Shown: one piece after another, positions 27,412 through 35,905 of the stretch
Numbering within the stretch: position 1 is the stretch's first letter
How the letters are laid out: the number at the start of each line of letters is the position of its first letter
Source: Stakelama saccharophila
GTDB lineage: Bacteria > Pseudomonadota > Alphaproteobacteria > Sphingomonadales > Sphingomonadaceae
Assembly (NCBI RefSeq): GCF_032229225.1
Contig: NZ_CP135076.1
Location: 1,035,001 to 1,099,000, forward strand
DNA: 64,000 nt
Direction of reading: 5' to 3'
Program-made: the position numbers and the translations under genes
The notes under the pieces: model-generated
Seen by the model: the letters and a program-made list of their open reading frames with translations, nothing else
What the model was told of the DNA's origin: nothing
Databases searched by the model: none

Positions 27412-28089
27412 TTACTTCAACCAGGCGCTCTCGCGGAACCACTTGGTAACGATATATTTCGTGCCCTTCACTACGGCCATGCCCTCGTGCAGCGTCTTGT
27501 GGTTGGGGGTGCCGTCCGGTTTCATGTTGTTCCAGGCGAGAAGCAGGCCGCGCTTTGGCTTGAACCGCACACCCGCCTGCGGAAACCAGGTCGCGCCGCC
27601 TTCCTCGACATCGTTGAGGTAGATCATGGCGGTCCAGGTGCGCTGACCGCCCTCCTGCTTCATCCGCTCCCAATAGCTCTCGGTTTCGTGGAAGAAATCG
27701 TGATGGGCGCGAAACTGCTGACCGGGCGCGTAACGCTGCCCCTGCAGGGTCTCGCCATTATGCGGGTCGATGCCCAGCAGCGAAGCGAGCCGTTCGTCGA
27801 TCGGACGGATTTCCGGCGACCAGCGATCGAGGTCGCAACTGTCGCTGGTGCGAAACTCGGGATCGTAATTGTCGGTGAGGATGGTCGAACGGCGGCTGCC
27901 AGCGTCGATCAACCGCATCAGCGTGTCGCAATCGCGCTCGCTCAGATAGCCGGGCACATAATAGATCTGCGCCGAATCGATCTGCGCCTTCTTTGCGGCG
28001 GGATTGGCGTCCAGCCGCTGCGCAACCTGCCTGCCGATATGCTCGCGGACGGCGGCGCCCGCATTTCTCTTGGTGCCTAGAATATTCAC
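27412..28089 (-). CDS. 2-oxoglutarate/Fe(II) oxygenase, prolyl 4-hydroxylase alpha-like, 225 aa
   Basis: A P4Hc-type dioxygenase. The iron ligands are visible as the HxD pair in QQFRAHHDFFHE and a distal histidine in HKTLHEGMAVVKGTKYIVTKWFRE, where the lysine can bind 2-oxoglutarate. The core also has GQRYAPGQ, RTWTAMIYLNDVEEGGATWFP and LLLAWNNM, all typical. The start is uncertain: a GTG at 28089 gives a family-like N-terminus, while a TTG at 28125 would be longer. Bacterial members hydroxylate prolines of EF-Tu or small secreted proteins; the target here is unknown. Confidence 0.82.
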   Translation of the reverse strand: MNILGTKRNAGAAVREHIGRQVAQRLDANPAAKKAQIDSAQIYYVPGYLSERDCDTLMRLIDAGSRRSTILTDNYDPEFRTSDSCDLDRWSPEIRPIDERLASLLGIDPHNGETLQGQRYAPGQQFRAHHDFFHETESYWERMKQEGGQRTWTAMIYLNDVEEGGATWFPQAGVRFKPKRGLLLAWNNMKPDGTPNHKTLHEGMAVVKGTKYIVTKWFRESAWLK

Positions 28090-28175
28090 GGGCGCGCAAT
28101 GTGCCGTCTGCCGCGCGAAATGCAAGAGGAACCGATGCGCATCCGGCGCACCGGCCCCACCTCCTGTCGCCAGTG

Positions 28176-28940
28176 TTACCAGAAAATGTCGTAGATCACG
28201 TCCACGACCTCGCCGGATCGAATGTCGACGAGCAAGGCGTCATTGTAATAGCGCACCCAGCGGTACGGCCCATAAGCCGGTGGCAAGCGGTACTGGCCGG
28301 GATCGTTGATCCAGTAGCGCTGTTGGTAGAGCATCGGGCCGAGGTCGATGCCGATGGCGAACCGGCGATACCCATAATGATAGTCGCGAGGCGGATAGTA
28401 ACGCGGCATGCGATAGGTCGAGCGATAGCGTGATCTGTGGTCGCGCCAGTCATATCGCCGGTCCGACCGCCAGCTCCGGTTCCAGCGCATCCGATCGTGC
28501 GCGTTCCAGTCATACCGATAGTGATCGGTGCGATCGGCATAGCTGCGCCCCCACTCCCGCCGCCGATCGCGCCGATCTTCACGCGAATCGCGGCGGTCGG
28601 CACCGCGGTCATGACGTTCCACGCGGCGGTCCTGGCGGCGGTCGCGGTTATCGTCGCGACGGCCTTCCCGTTTATCGCGTCGATCACCTCCGCGCGCCCG
28701 ACGCGAATCGCGACGATCCCGGTCCTGTGCTGTCCTGGCGGACGCGATCAGGGTCGATCGGGCCGAACTTGCCGGCACTGCGGTCCTCGCCACGCGGTCC
28801 CGGTGCGGCCGTTCCGAACGATGCTGCGCCCGGTCGGCGGACGGGCGCTTGATCATGGCCGCACGCTCCTGCGCGGTTGCCAGCGTCGGGCCGAGGGCGG
28901 TCGCGGCAAGCAGGGCGGCGATAATGGTCTTGTTCAACAT
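28176..28940 (-). CDS. RcnB-family periplasmic protein with an Arg/Asp-rich middle, 254 aa
   Basis: The protein starts with a signal peptide cleaved near ATAQE (residue 24). Residues about 45-150 are extraordinarily rich in Arg and Asp with RDRR-like repeats and should be disordered and highly charged. The C-terminal 45 residues (PYRWVRYYNDALLVDIRSGEVVDVI) form the RcnB domain. RcnB takes part in nickel and cobalt export homeostasis in E. coli, but most RcnB-domain proteins in sphingomonads have no proven role. It is a single gene, with 101 bp to the gene upstream. Confidence 0.8.
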   Translation of the reverse strand: MLNKTIIAALLAATALGPTLATAQERAAMIKRPSADRAQHRSERPHRDRVARTAVPASSARSTLIASARTAQDRDRRDSRRARGGDRRDKREGRRDDNRDRRQDRRVERHDRGADRRDSREDRRDRRREWGRSYADRTDHYRYDWNAHDRMRWNRSWRSDRRYDWRDHRSRYRSTYRMPRYYPPRDYHYGYRRFAIGIDLGPMLYQQRYWINDPGQYRLPPAYGPYRWVRYYNDALLVDIRSGEVVDVIYDIFW

Positions 28941-29041
28941 GCTTCTCTCCGCTCGCCGGCACGGACCGGCGGTTCATGTCCGGGGAATGCCACAATGTCG
29001 ATGAGCCGTGTCTGAACTCTGGCGAAAGCCAATCGAAAGGT

Positions 29042-29584
29042 TCAGCGCGGCGGCGGCGTCAGCGCCGGGACCTTGCGGGCCGCTTCGGCCGCGTCGATGC
29101 CGGGGCGCGGCGGCGGCGGAGCGGTTTCGTCCCCGCGTGCGATGGCGGCGGCCTGTCGGATCGCGGTGGCGAGACGCGGATATATGCCGCAGCGGCAGAT
29201 ATTTGTCAGCGCGTCCGCTATTTCCTGTTCGGAAGGGTCACGGTTCTTGCGCAGCAGCACCGACGCGGCCATCACGATACCTGAAATGCAGAATCCGCAT
29301 TGCGGCACGTTGGCATCGATCAGCGCCTGCTGCACCGGATGGGTGCGGTCGCGCGACAGCCCTTCGATCGTGGTGACGAACGTTCCCTCGATCGCGGCGA
29401 TCGATACCTGGCAGGCGCGCACCGCTTCGCCGTCGATATCGACGGTACATGCGCCGCAATCTCCCGTGCCGCATCCATATTTCGTGCCCGTCAGGTTCGA
29501 TGCGTCCCTCAGCGCCCACAATAGCGGCGTCGCGGGATCGAGTTCGTAATGGACCGGCTGGTTGTTGACGGTGAAACTGGTCAT
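29042..29584 (-). CDS. (2Fe-2S)-binding small subunit of a molybdenum hydroxylase, 180 aa
   Basis: A xanthine-oxidase-family iron-sulfur subunit, closest in style to isoquinoline 1-oxidoreductase alpha (IorA). The plant-type 2Fe-2S ligands are Cys38, Cys43, Cys46 and Cys58 (GCGTGDCGAC...RACQ), and the second cluster uses PQCGFC and ICRCG. It should pass electrons from a molybdopterin subunit to an acceptor. No molybdopterin large subunit or cytochrome is adjacent, which is unusual. The start at 29584 removes an upstream extension that runs into the aldolase gene. A C-terminal proline-rich tail of about 30 residues is extra. Confidence 0.86.
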   Translation of the reverse strand: MTSFTVNNQPVHYELDPATPLLWALRDASNLTGTKYGCGTGDCGACTVDIDGEAVRACQVSIAAIEGTFVTTIEGLSRDRTHPVQQALIDANVPQCGFCISGIVMAASVLLRKNRDPSEQEIADALTNICRCGIYPRLATAIRQAAAIARGDETAPPPPRPGIDAAEAARKVPALTPPPR

Positions 29585-29624
29585 TGCGAGGCCGTGTATT
29601 CCACAGCCGGCGCCGCCGCGAAAG

Positions 29625-30386
29625 TCAGGTTCGCCAACTGGTGTCGATCCGGTCGACCAGGCGGACCATGGCGTCGTAGTCGGCCTTTCCCACACCGCCG
29701 GGGATTGCCACCTTGGAAAGATCGCGCTGGTGGACGGCAACCACTTCGTCCGGCACCTCCAGCGGCGTCCCCATGGAAGCGGTCGCGACCTGGATTTCGC
29801 AGGCGCGTTGCAGGCTCCAATGCTTGATGAAGGCTTCGGGCAGCGTGCGTCCCATGACCAGGATGCCGTGATTTCTCAGGAACATCGCGCGCTTGTCGCC
29901 CAGATGCTCGATCATCCGCTCGCCCTCTTCGGACCGCACGGTGACGCCCTCGAAATCGTGATAGGCGATCTGGCCGACGAAATTGCAGGCATAGAAGTTG
30001 GTGGGCCGGAGCCCGCCTGCCACCGAACTGACCGCCATGCCCGCCGTCGTATGCGTGTGCATAATGCAATGCGCATCGGACAGGTGTCGGTGAAAGACGG
30101 CATGTTGCGTGAATCCGGCGAGATTGACGGGGTAGGAGCTGTCGTCCAGCTTGTTACCGTCGATGTCGATCTTGACGAGGTTCGATGCCGTCACTTCCGA
30201 AAAGTGCAGGCCGAAGGGATTGATCAGGAACGCGTTGCGCTCGCCCGGCACCTTCAACGTGATGTGGTTGTAGATCATTTCCGACCAGCCGAGCATGTCG
30301 AATATGCGGTAGCATGCGGCGAGCTGCTGCCGTGCTTCCCATTCCGCCTCGCCGATGCCGGTCTTTTCCAGTGCTGCCGTCGCCAT
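29625..30386 (-). CDS. Class II aldolase/adducin-family protein, 253 aa
   Basis: A zinc-dependent class II aldolase or decarboxylase-like protein. The metal-binding histidines lie in CIMHTHTTAG and FLRNHGILVMG, and the N-terminal MIYNHITLKVPGERNAFLINPFGLHFSEVTASNLV is characteristic of the aldolase II/adducin group. This subgroup is often annotated without a defined substrate. The start at 30386 follows a GGGAGAG ribosome binding site; an upstream extension would overlap the divergent hydratase gene. It lies 40 bp upstream of the 2Fe-2S subunit gene on the same strand and may be co-transcribed with it. Confidence 0.85.
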   Translation of the reverse strand: MATAALEKTGIGEAEWEARQQLAACYRIFDMLGWSEMIYNHITLKVPGERNAFLINPFGLHFSEVTASNLVKIDIDGNKLDDSSYPVNLAGFTQHAVFHRHLSDAHCIMHTHTTAGMAVSSVAGGLRPTNFYACNFVGQIAYHDFEGVTVRSEEGERMIEHLGDKRAMFLRNHGILVMGRTLPEAFIKHWSLQRACEIQVATASMGTPLEVPDEVVAVHQRDLSKVAIPGGVGKADYDAMVRLVDRIDTSWRT

Positions 30387-30453
30387 TGCACTCTCCCGCG
30401 ATCTATGCGTTTTTGAAGACCGAGTATCGCACGGACGCGAAAGGACGGCAAAC

Positions 30454-31239
30454 ATGACCGACGAGCCCATGATCCTGACCGAGCGCCGCGGCAACGTGCT
30501 GGTCATGTCGCTCAATCGGCCGGAACGGCTGAACGCCGCGCCGCCGGCGATGTTCGACCGGCTCCGGGAGGTGCTGGCCGATCTGGACGGTGCGCGTGCG
30601 GTTCTGATCCGGGGCGAGGGCAAGGGGTTCTGTTCCGGCGCCGATATCGGCGCCGGCGCGCTCGACGCCGAGGATCCGGGGGCTGCGACCCATGCGGCGC
30701 TGACCGAGCATTACCACCCCACGCTGCAGGCGATCGCCGATCTGAATGTTCCGGTCGTCAGCGCCGTTCGGGGGCCTGCGGCCGGTATCGGGTGCAGCCT
30801 GGCGCTGTCCGCCGACTTGTGCATCGCCTGCGATTCGGCCTATTTTCTTCAGGCTTTCGTCAATGTCGGTCTGATCCCGGACGGAGGCGCGACCTGGATG
30901 TTGCCGCGCCTGATCGGCCGGGCCAGGGCGTTGGAGATGATGCTGCTGGGCGAGCGCGTTCCGGCCGAGCGCGCGGTGGAATGGGGCATGGTGCATCGTG
31001 TCGTTGCCGATAGTGCGCTGGACGACGAGGCCTTGGCGCTGGCGCAGCGGCTCGCGTCGGGACCGACTGTCGCGCTGGGTCTGTTGCGGCGCGCGGTCGC
31101 ATATTCGCTCGACCATGATTATTCCGGTGCCATGGCGAATGAGGCGGAGTGTCAGCGCAGTGCCCGCGGAACGGCGGATTCGGCGGAGGGCGGCCGGGCC
31201 TTTCTGGAAAAGCGTTCGCCCGAATTCCGCGGCGAATGA
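30454..31239 (+). CDS. Enoyl-CoA hydratase/isomerase-family protein, 261 aa
   Basis: A crotonase-fold enzyme. The oxyanion-hole segments IRGEGKGFCSGADIGAGA and VRGPAAGIGCSLALSADLCIA are intact, and LIPDGGATWMLPRLIGRARALEMMLLGE carries the residue used in place of the second catalytic Glu in PaaG/PaaZ-type isomerases. It may act in fatty-acid or aromatic (phenylacetyl-CoA) degradation; no other pathway genes are adjacent. It is divergent from the class II aldolase gene with a 67-bp shared control region. The ATG at 30454 follows AAGGACGG. Confidence 0.87.
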   Translation: MTDEPMILTERRGNVLVMSLNRPERLNAAPPAMFDRLREVLADLDGARAVLIRGEGKGFCSGADIGAGALDAEDPGAATHAALTEHYHPTLQAIADLNVPVVSAVRGPAAGIGCSLALSADLCIACDSAYFLQAFVNVGLIPDGGATWMLPRLIGRARALEMMLLGERVPAERAVEWGMVHRVVADSALDDEALALAQRLASGPTVALGLLRRAVAYSLDHDYSGAMANEAECQRSARGTADSAEGGRAFLEKRSPEFRGE

Positions 31240-31332
31240 ACCGCTTCCGGAAGCTCGTTCGGACGCCGCGCCGCAAACACCGGCTCCGGCCTATTGTGAA
31301 CGCTTGCGTTTTGCATTAGGCCCGCCGCTCGT

Positions 31333-31352
31333 TGCACTGCAATATGTGTGCA
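31333..31352. promoter_or_regulatory. Candidate operator upstream of the RND efflux operon
   Basis: TGCAC at 31333-31337 and GTGCA at 31348-31352 form an inverted repeat of 20 bp, 48 bp before the adaptor gene. Such sites are typical for TetR-family repressors of RND pumps. No TetR gene is present in this window next to the operon, so this is a guess. Confidence 0.3.
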
Positions 31353-31399
31353 TCCTTGGCATTACGGCGTCCGCGGCGCCGCTATTCGAGTGAGGCGAT

Positions 31400-32686
31400 A
31401 TGACGAATCGGCAGCCGAAGCCGCAGGGTTGCTCCAAATCCGAGCGCGCCGGGACGCGCGCGCGCCGGCGCGGCTGTATCGCCGCCGCCGCGGCGCTGAT
31501 GCTGGCGGCGTGCAGTGGCGGGGAGGAGCAGCAGGCCGGCGCCGCAGCCGCGCAGGGGCCGGTCACCGTCGGTTATGTGCAGGTACGTCCGACCGATGTG
31601 CCGATGGTCACTACGCTGCCCGGCCGGACCGCGGCCTACGAAACCTCGGAAGTCCGGCCGCAGGTTTCCGGTGTGATCCAGCGGCGGCTGTTCAACCAGG
31701 GCGAATGGGTCAAGCGTGGGCAGACGCTCTATCAGATCGATCCGAGTCTTTACGAAGCGGCAGTCGGTGAAGCGCAAGCCAATCTGCAGAGCGCGCAGGC
31801 ACAACTGGAATCGGCGCAGGCCCTTGCCAGGCGGTACAAACCGCTTGCCGAGATGGAGGCGGTCAGCCAGCAGGACTATACCGACGCGGTGGCACAGGCG
31901 CGCCAGGCCGAAGCGGCGGTCGCGCAGAGCAAGGCCGCGCTGCGGACGGCGCAGATCAATCTGCGCTTCAGCAAGGTGCCTGCTCCCATTTCCGGCAAGA
32001 TCGGGCGCACCCTGGCGACCGTGGGCGCCCTGGTGACGCAGAATCAGGCCGATCCCCTGACAGTGATCCAGCGCCTCGATCCGATCTATGTCGATATCCA
32101 GCAGTCGAGCACGGAATTGCTCAACCTGCGCCGCGCGCTGGCCCGCGAGGAAGGCGTCGTACCGACGAGCGCCCGCGTCCGGCTGCGCCTCGAAGACGGT
32201 AGCATGTACGATTATACCGGGTCGGTCGAACTGTCGGAGGCGATGGTCGACCAGAGTACCGGAACGGTCACGCTGCGCGCCCGCTTTCCCAATCCGGAAG
32301 GCGTGCTGCTGCCCGGCATGTATGTGCAGGCGATGTTCGCGCAGGCGATCGATCAGCGCGCCTTTCTGGTTCCGCCGGCGGGCGTCAGCCGCGACGCCAA
32401 GGGGGACGCCTCGGTCCTGATCGTCGGTCCGGACAACAAGGTGGTCCAGCGCAAGGTCACTGCACCGCGCATGACGGACAACAAATGGGTGGTGACGTCC
32501 GGCCTGAAGCCGGACGACAAGCTGATCGTGCAGGGCACGGAAAAGATTCAGCCGGGCGCGACCGTAAAGGCGGTTCCGGCCGATTCCCCTCAGCAGGTCG
32601 GCACGCCCGCCGCCAAGCCGCAGCAGCCGAATGCGGACGAGGCCGCCGCTGGCGGCGAAGGTGAACAGCGGTCCGGCGGGGAATAG
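31400..32686 (+). CDS. RND efflux periplasmic adaptor lipoprotein, 428 aa
   Basis: The membrane-fusion subunit of a tripartite RND exporter (AcrA/MexA type). It has a lipobox LAAC near residue 38, preceded by an unusually long basic N-terminal region, then the lipoyl/barrel-sandwich halves (TLPGRTAAYETSEVRPQVSGVIQRRLFNQGEWVKRGQTLYQID and VPAPISGKIGRTLATVGALV), an alpha-hairpin with coiled coil, and a beta-barrel domain. The C-terminus is low-complexity. It links the inner-membrane pump to the outer-membrane channel. It is the first gene of the operon; the pump gene starts 4 bp after its stop. Confidence 0.93.
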   Translation: MTNRQPKPQGCSKSERAGTRARRRGCIAAAAALMLAACSGGEEQQAGAAAAQGPVTVGYVQVRPTDVPMVTTLPGRTAAYETSEVRPQVSGVIQRRLFNQGEWVKRGQTLYQIDPSLYEAAVGEAQANLQSAQAQLESAQALARRYKPLAEMEAVSQQDYTDAVAQARQAEAAVAQSKAALRTAQINLRFSKVPAPISGKIGRTLATVGALVTQNQADPLTVIQRLDPIYVDIQQSSTELLNLRRALAREEGVVPTSARVRLRLEDGSMYDYTGSVELSEAMVDQSTGTVTLRARFPNPEGVLLPGMYVQAMFAQAIDQRAFLVPPAGVSRDAKGDASVLIVGPDNKVVQRKVTAPRMTDNKWVVTSGLKPDDKLIVQGTEKIQPGATVKAVPADSPQQVGTPAAKPQQPNADEAAAGGEGEQRSGGE

Positions 32687-32689
32687 GCC

Positions 32690-35600
32690 GTGCTTTCCAG
32701 GATATTCATCGACCGGCCCATTTTTGCGTGGGTGATCGCGATCATCGTGATGCTCGGCGGCATCGGCGCCATTATGACGCTGCCGACCGCGCAATATCCC
32801 GATGTCGCGCCGCCGCAGGTCAACATTCGCGCCACCTATCCGGGCGCTTCGGCGGAAACGCTGGAAAACAGCGTGACGCAGGTCGTCGAGCAACAGCTTA
32901 CCGGCATCGACGGACTGATGTATTTCAGTTCCTCGTCCAGCTCGCAGGGGCAGGCGACGATCACCGCCACGTTCGAAAAGGGAACCGATCCCGACATCGC
33001 CCAGGTCCAGGTGCAGAACAAGGTGCAGCAGGCCTTGCCGCGCCTGCCGCAACAGGTGCAGCAGCAAGGTCTGACGGTCACGAAGGCGAATTCGGACTTT
33101 CTGTTGATCGCAGCGGTGTACGACGTCACCGACAAGAGCACCAACCAGGACATTTCCGATTATCTCGCGTCGAATTTCCAGGATCCCATCGGTCGGATCG
33201 AAGGGGTCGGCGATGTGCGCGTGTTCGGTTCGCAATATGCGATGCGCATCTGGCTCGACCCGAACAAGCTGGTTTCCTATTCGCTTGTCCCCGGTGACGT
33301 GATCGCCGCGATCCAGGCGCAGAATACCGAAGTCGCGGCCGGTGAGATCGGCGGCCAGCCCATGCCGGAGAACCGGGCCTTGACGGCGACCGTGACGTCG
33401 CAGTCGCGCCTGCATACGCCGGAGCAGTTTCGCAATATCATCGTGAAGAGCGAACGGTCCGGTGCGACCGTCAAGCTTTCCGATGTGGCGCGGATAGAAT
33501 TGGGAGCTGAAAGCTACGGCGTGCTCAGCCGCGTGAACGCGCATCCCGGCGCGGGCATCGCGGTTTCGCTCGCGCCCGGTGCGGACGCGCTCTCCACCGC
33601 GGTACGGGTGAAGGACGCGATCAAGGGCCGCGCCGAGGCATTCCCCCCCGGCTATGAATACGCCTTTCCGTTCGACACCACCGATTTCATCCGGTTGTCG
33701 GTGGAAGAGGTGGTCAAGACGCTGTTCGAGGCGATCGTGCTGGTCGTGCTCGTCATGTTCGTCTTCCTGCAGAACTGGCGCTCGACGCTGATCCCCACCA
33801 TCGCGGTTCCCGTCGTGCTGCTCGGCGCCTTCGCGATCTTCGCGCTGGTGGGATTTTCGATCAACACGCTGACGCTGTTCGGGCTGGTGCTCGCCATCGG
33901 CCTGCTCGTCGACGACGCCATCGTCGTGGTCGAGAATGTCGAGCGCGTGATGGAAGAAAATCCCGACATGACTGCGCGCGAGGCGACGATCGAATCGATG
34001 AGCGAGATCCAGGTCGCGCTGATCGCCATCGCGCTCGTCCTGTCGGCGGTGTTCCTGCCGATGGCGTTCTTCGGCGGGTCGACGGGCGTGATCTATCGCC
34101 AGTTCTCCGTCACGATCGTCTCGGCGATGGTCCTTTCGGTCGCGGTCGCGCTGATCCTCACTCCCGCGCTCACCGCGACCATGCTCAAGCAGAAGAGCAA
34201 GGAGGACGAAGCCGGCAACTGGGTGAAACGCCGCATGCCCAGGGTCGCCGGGGTCTTCGAAGGCGCGCGCGACAAGTTCAATTCCGGCTTCAACACGATG
34301 ACGGAGCGCTATGCGCAGTCGATCAAATATGTGGTCGACCGCAAGCTGATCTTCCTGCTGATCTACGCCGGCGTCGTCGCGATCCTGGCGATCCTCTTCC
34401 TCCGGCTCCCGTCGGGCTTCCTCCCCACCGAGGATCAGGGTGCGGCGATCGTGCAGTTCCGCCTGCCGCCCGGAACGACGCAGTCTGAAACCCTGAAGGT
34501 GCAGAAGAAGATCGAGAACTTCATGCTGCAGCAGGAGGGCGGCAACACCGATACCGTGTTCACCGCCAGCGGCATCGGCGGCGGCGGCTCGCCAGGCGGA
34601 CAGAATACCGGCCTGGGCTTCGTCGCCCTTTCCGACTGGTCGCAGCGCGAGGGCGAGGGCGACAGTGCCACGGCGATCACAAACCGCATGATGGGTGCTT
34701 TCTCGCAACTTCGTAACGCGCAGGTCTATGCCCTCGTGCCGCCGCCCGTCCGCGGCCTGGGCCAGTCCAACGGCTTCACCATGCAGCTTCAGAATACCAG
34801 CAACATGCCGCAGGACGAATTTCGCGCGCTGCGCGACAAGCTGCTCGGCATGGCGGCGCAGGATCCGAAACTGGTGGGCGTTCGGCCGAGCGAGCTTCCG
34901 CCGGTGCCGACGCTGCACGTCGATCTCGACGAGCAGAAGCTGAATGCGCTCGGTCTCGATGCCAGCCAGGTGAACACCACCCTGTCCACGGCCTGGGGCG
35001 GCAGGTACGTGAACGACTTCATCGACCGCGACCGCGTGAAGCGGGTCTATGTTCAGGGCGACGCGCCCTATCGCGACGCGCCCGAAGACCTGTCGAACTG
35101 GTTCGTTCGGTCGTCCGATGGCAGCATGGCGCCGTTCAGCTCCTTCGCCGAAAGCAGTTGGACGAAGGCGCCGACCTCGCTGTCCCGTTTCAACGGCATT
35201 TCGTCCTACGAGATTCAGGGGCAGGCGGCGCCGGGCGTCAGTTCCGGCGAGGCGATGGAGGCGATCGCCAGCCATGCGGGCCAGTTGTCCGGCACCTCTA
35301 TCGCGTGGAGCGGACTGTCCTATCAGGAGCGCCTTTCTTCGGGCCAGGCGCCGTTGCTCTATGGCCTGTCGCTGCTCGTCGTGTTCCTGTGCCTTGCCGC
35401 GCTGTATGAAAGCTGGTCGATCCCGGTTGCGGTGCTTCTCGTCATTCCGCTCGGCCTTGTCGGCGCGGTCTTCGCGGTGACGCTGCGCGGTCTGGAAAAC
35501 GACGTTTACCTGCAGATCGGTCTGCTGACCACCATGGGCCTTGCGTCCAAGAACGCCATCCTGATGATCGAATTCGCCGAACAGGCCGAAAAGCAGGGCA

Positions 35601-35905
35601 AGCGCGTCATCGACGCCGCGGTCGAGGCGGCCCGCATCCGTCTGCGGCCCATTCTGATGACGTCGGTCGCGTTCATCGCCGGCGTCATTCCGTTGGCGAT
35701 TTCGACCGGCGCCGGCGCAAACAGCCGTATCGCCATCGGCACGGCGGTGATCGGCGGCATGTTGACGGCGACCATTCTGGCGCTGTTCTACATCCCGTTA
35801 TTCTTCGTGCTGGTTCGCCGTTCGACGCGCGGCATGCTGCAAAAGCTGCACAGCGGCGAGACGGAAGAACAGCAGGGTCGGCCCGCCGGGGAGGGAGCCG
35901 CGTGA
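32690..35905 (+). CDS. RND efflux pump permease, HAE1 family, 1071 aa
   Basis: A proton-driven inner-membrane drug/lipid exporter related to AcrB and MexB. Twelve transmembrane segments are inferred from the pattern, and the conserved TM4 aspartate pair GLLVDDAIVVVENVERVM needed for proton transfer is intact. The N-terminal FIDRPIFAWVIAIIVMLGGIGAI and C-terminal TTMGLASKNAILMIEFAEQAE and GTAVIGGMLTATILALFYIPLFFVL are family signatures. The start codon is GTG at 32690, 4 bp after the adaptor stop. It stands between adaptor and channel genes in one operon. The exported compounds are unknown, but hydrophobic antibiotics and detergents are usual. Confidence 0.96.
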   Translation: MLSRIFIDRPIFAWVIAIIVMLGGIGAIMTLPTAQYPDVAPPQVNIRATYPGASAETLENSVTQVVEQQLTGIDGLMYFSSSSSSQGQATITATFEKGTDPDIAQVQVQNKVQQALPRLPQQVQQQGLTVTKANSDFLLIAAVYDVTDKSTNQDISDYLASNFQDPIGRIEGVGDVRVFGSQYAMRIWLDPNKLVSYSLVPGDVIAAIQAQNTEVAAGEIGGQPMPENRALTATVTSQSRLHTPEQFRNIIVKSERSGATVKLSDVARIELGAESYGVLSRVNAHPGAGIAVSLAPGADALSTAVRVKDAIKGRAEAFPPGYEYAFPFDTTDFIRLSVEEVVKTLFEAIVLVVLVMFVFLQNWRSTLIPTIAVPVVLLGAFAIFALVGFSINTLTLFGLVLAIGLLVDDAIVVVENVERVMEENPDMTAREATIESMSEIQVALIAIALVLSAVFLPMAFFGGSTGVIYRQFSVTIVSAMVLSVAVALILTPALTATMLKQKSKEDEAGNWVKRRMPRVAGVFEGARDKFNSGFNTMTERYAQSIKYVVDRKLIFLLIYAGVVAILAILFLRLPSGFLPTEDQGAAIVQFRLPPGTTQSETLKVQKKIENFMLQQEGGNTDTVFTASGIGGGGSPGGQNTGLGFVALSDWSQREGEGDSATAITNRMMGAFSQLRNAQVYALVPPPVRGLGQSNGFTMQLQNTSNMPQDEFRALRDKLLGMAAQDPKLVGVRPSELPPVPTLHVDLDEQKLNALGLDASQVNTTLSTAWGGRYVNDFIDRDRVKRVYVQGDAPYRDAPEDLSNWFVRSSDGSMAPFSSFAESSWTKAPTSLSRFNGISSYEIQGQAAPGVSSGEAMEAIASHAGQLSGTSIAWSGLSYQERLSSGQAPLLYGLSLLVVFLCLAALYESWSIPVAVLLVIPLGLVGAVFAVTLRGLENDVYLQIGLLTTMGLASKNAILMIEFAEQAEKQGKRVIDAAVEAARIRLRPILMTSVAFIAGVIPLAISTGAGANSRIAIGTAVIGGMLTATILALFYIPLFFVLVRRSTRGMLQKLHSGETEEQQGRPAGEGAA

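Noticed and set aside
31382..35275. Very long open frame on the minus strand opposite the RND adaptor and pump genes
   Set aside because: It is antisense to two unmistakable RND genes, is full of Arg, His and Asp, and resembles no protein; it results from the codon bias of G+C-rich DNA.
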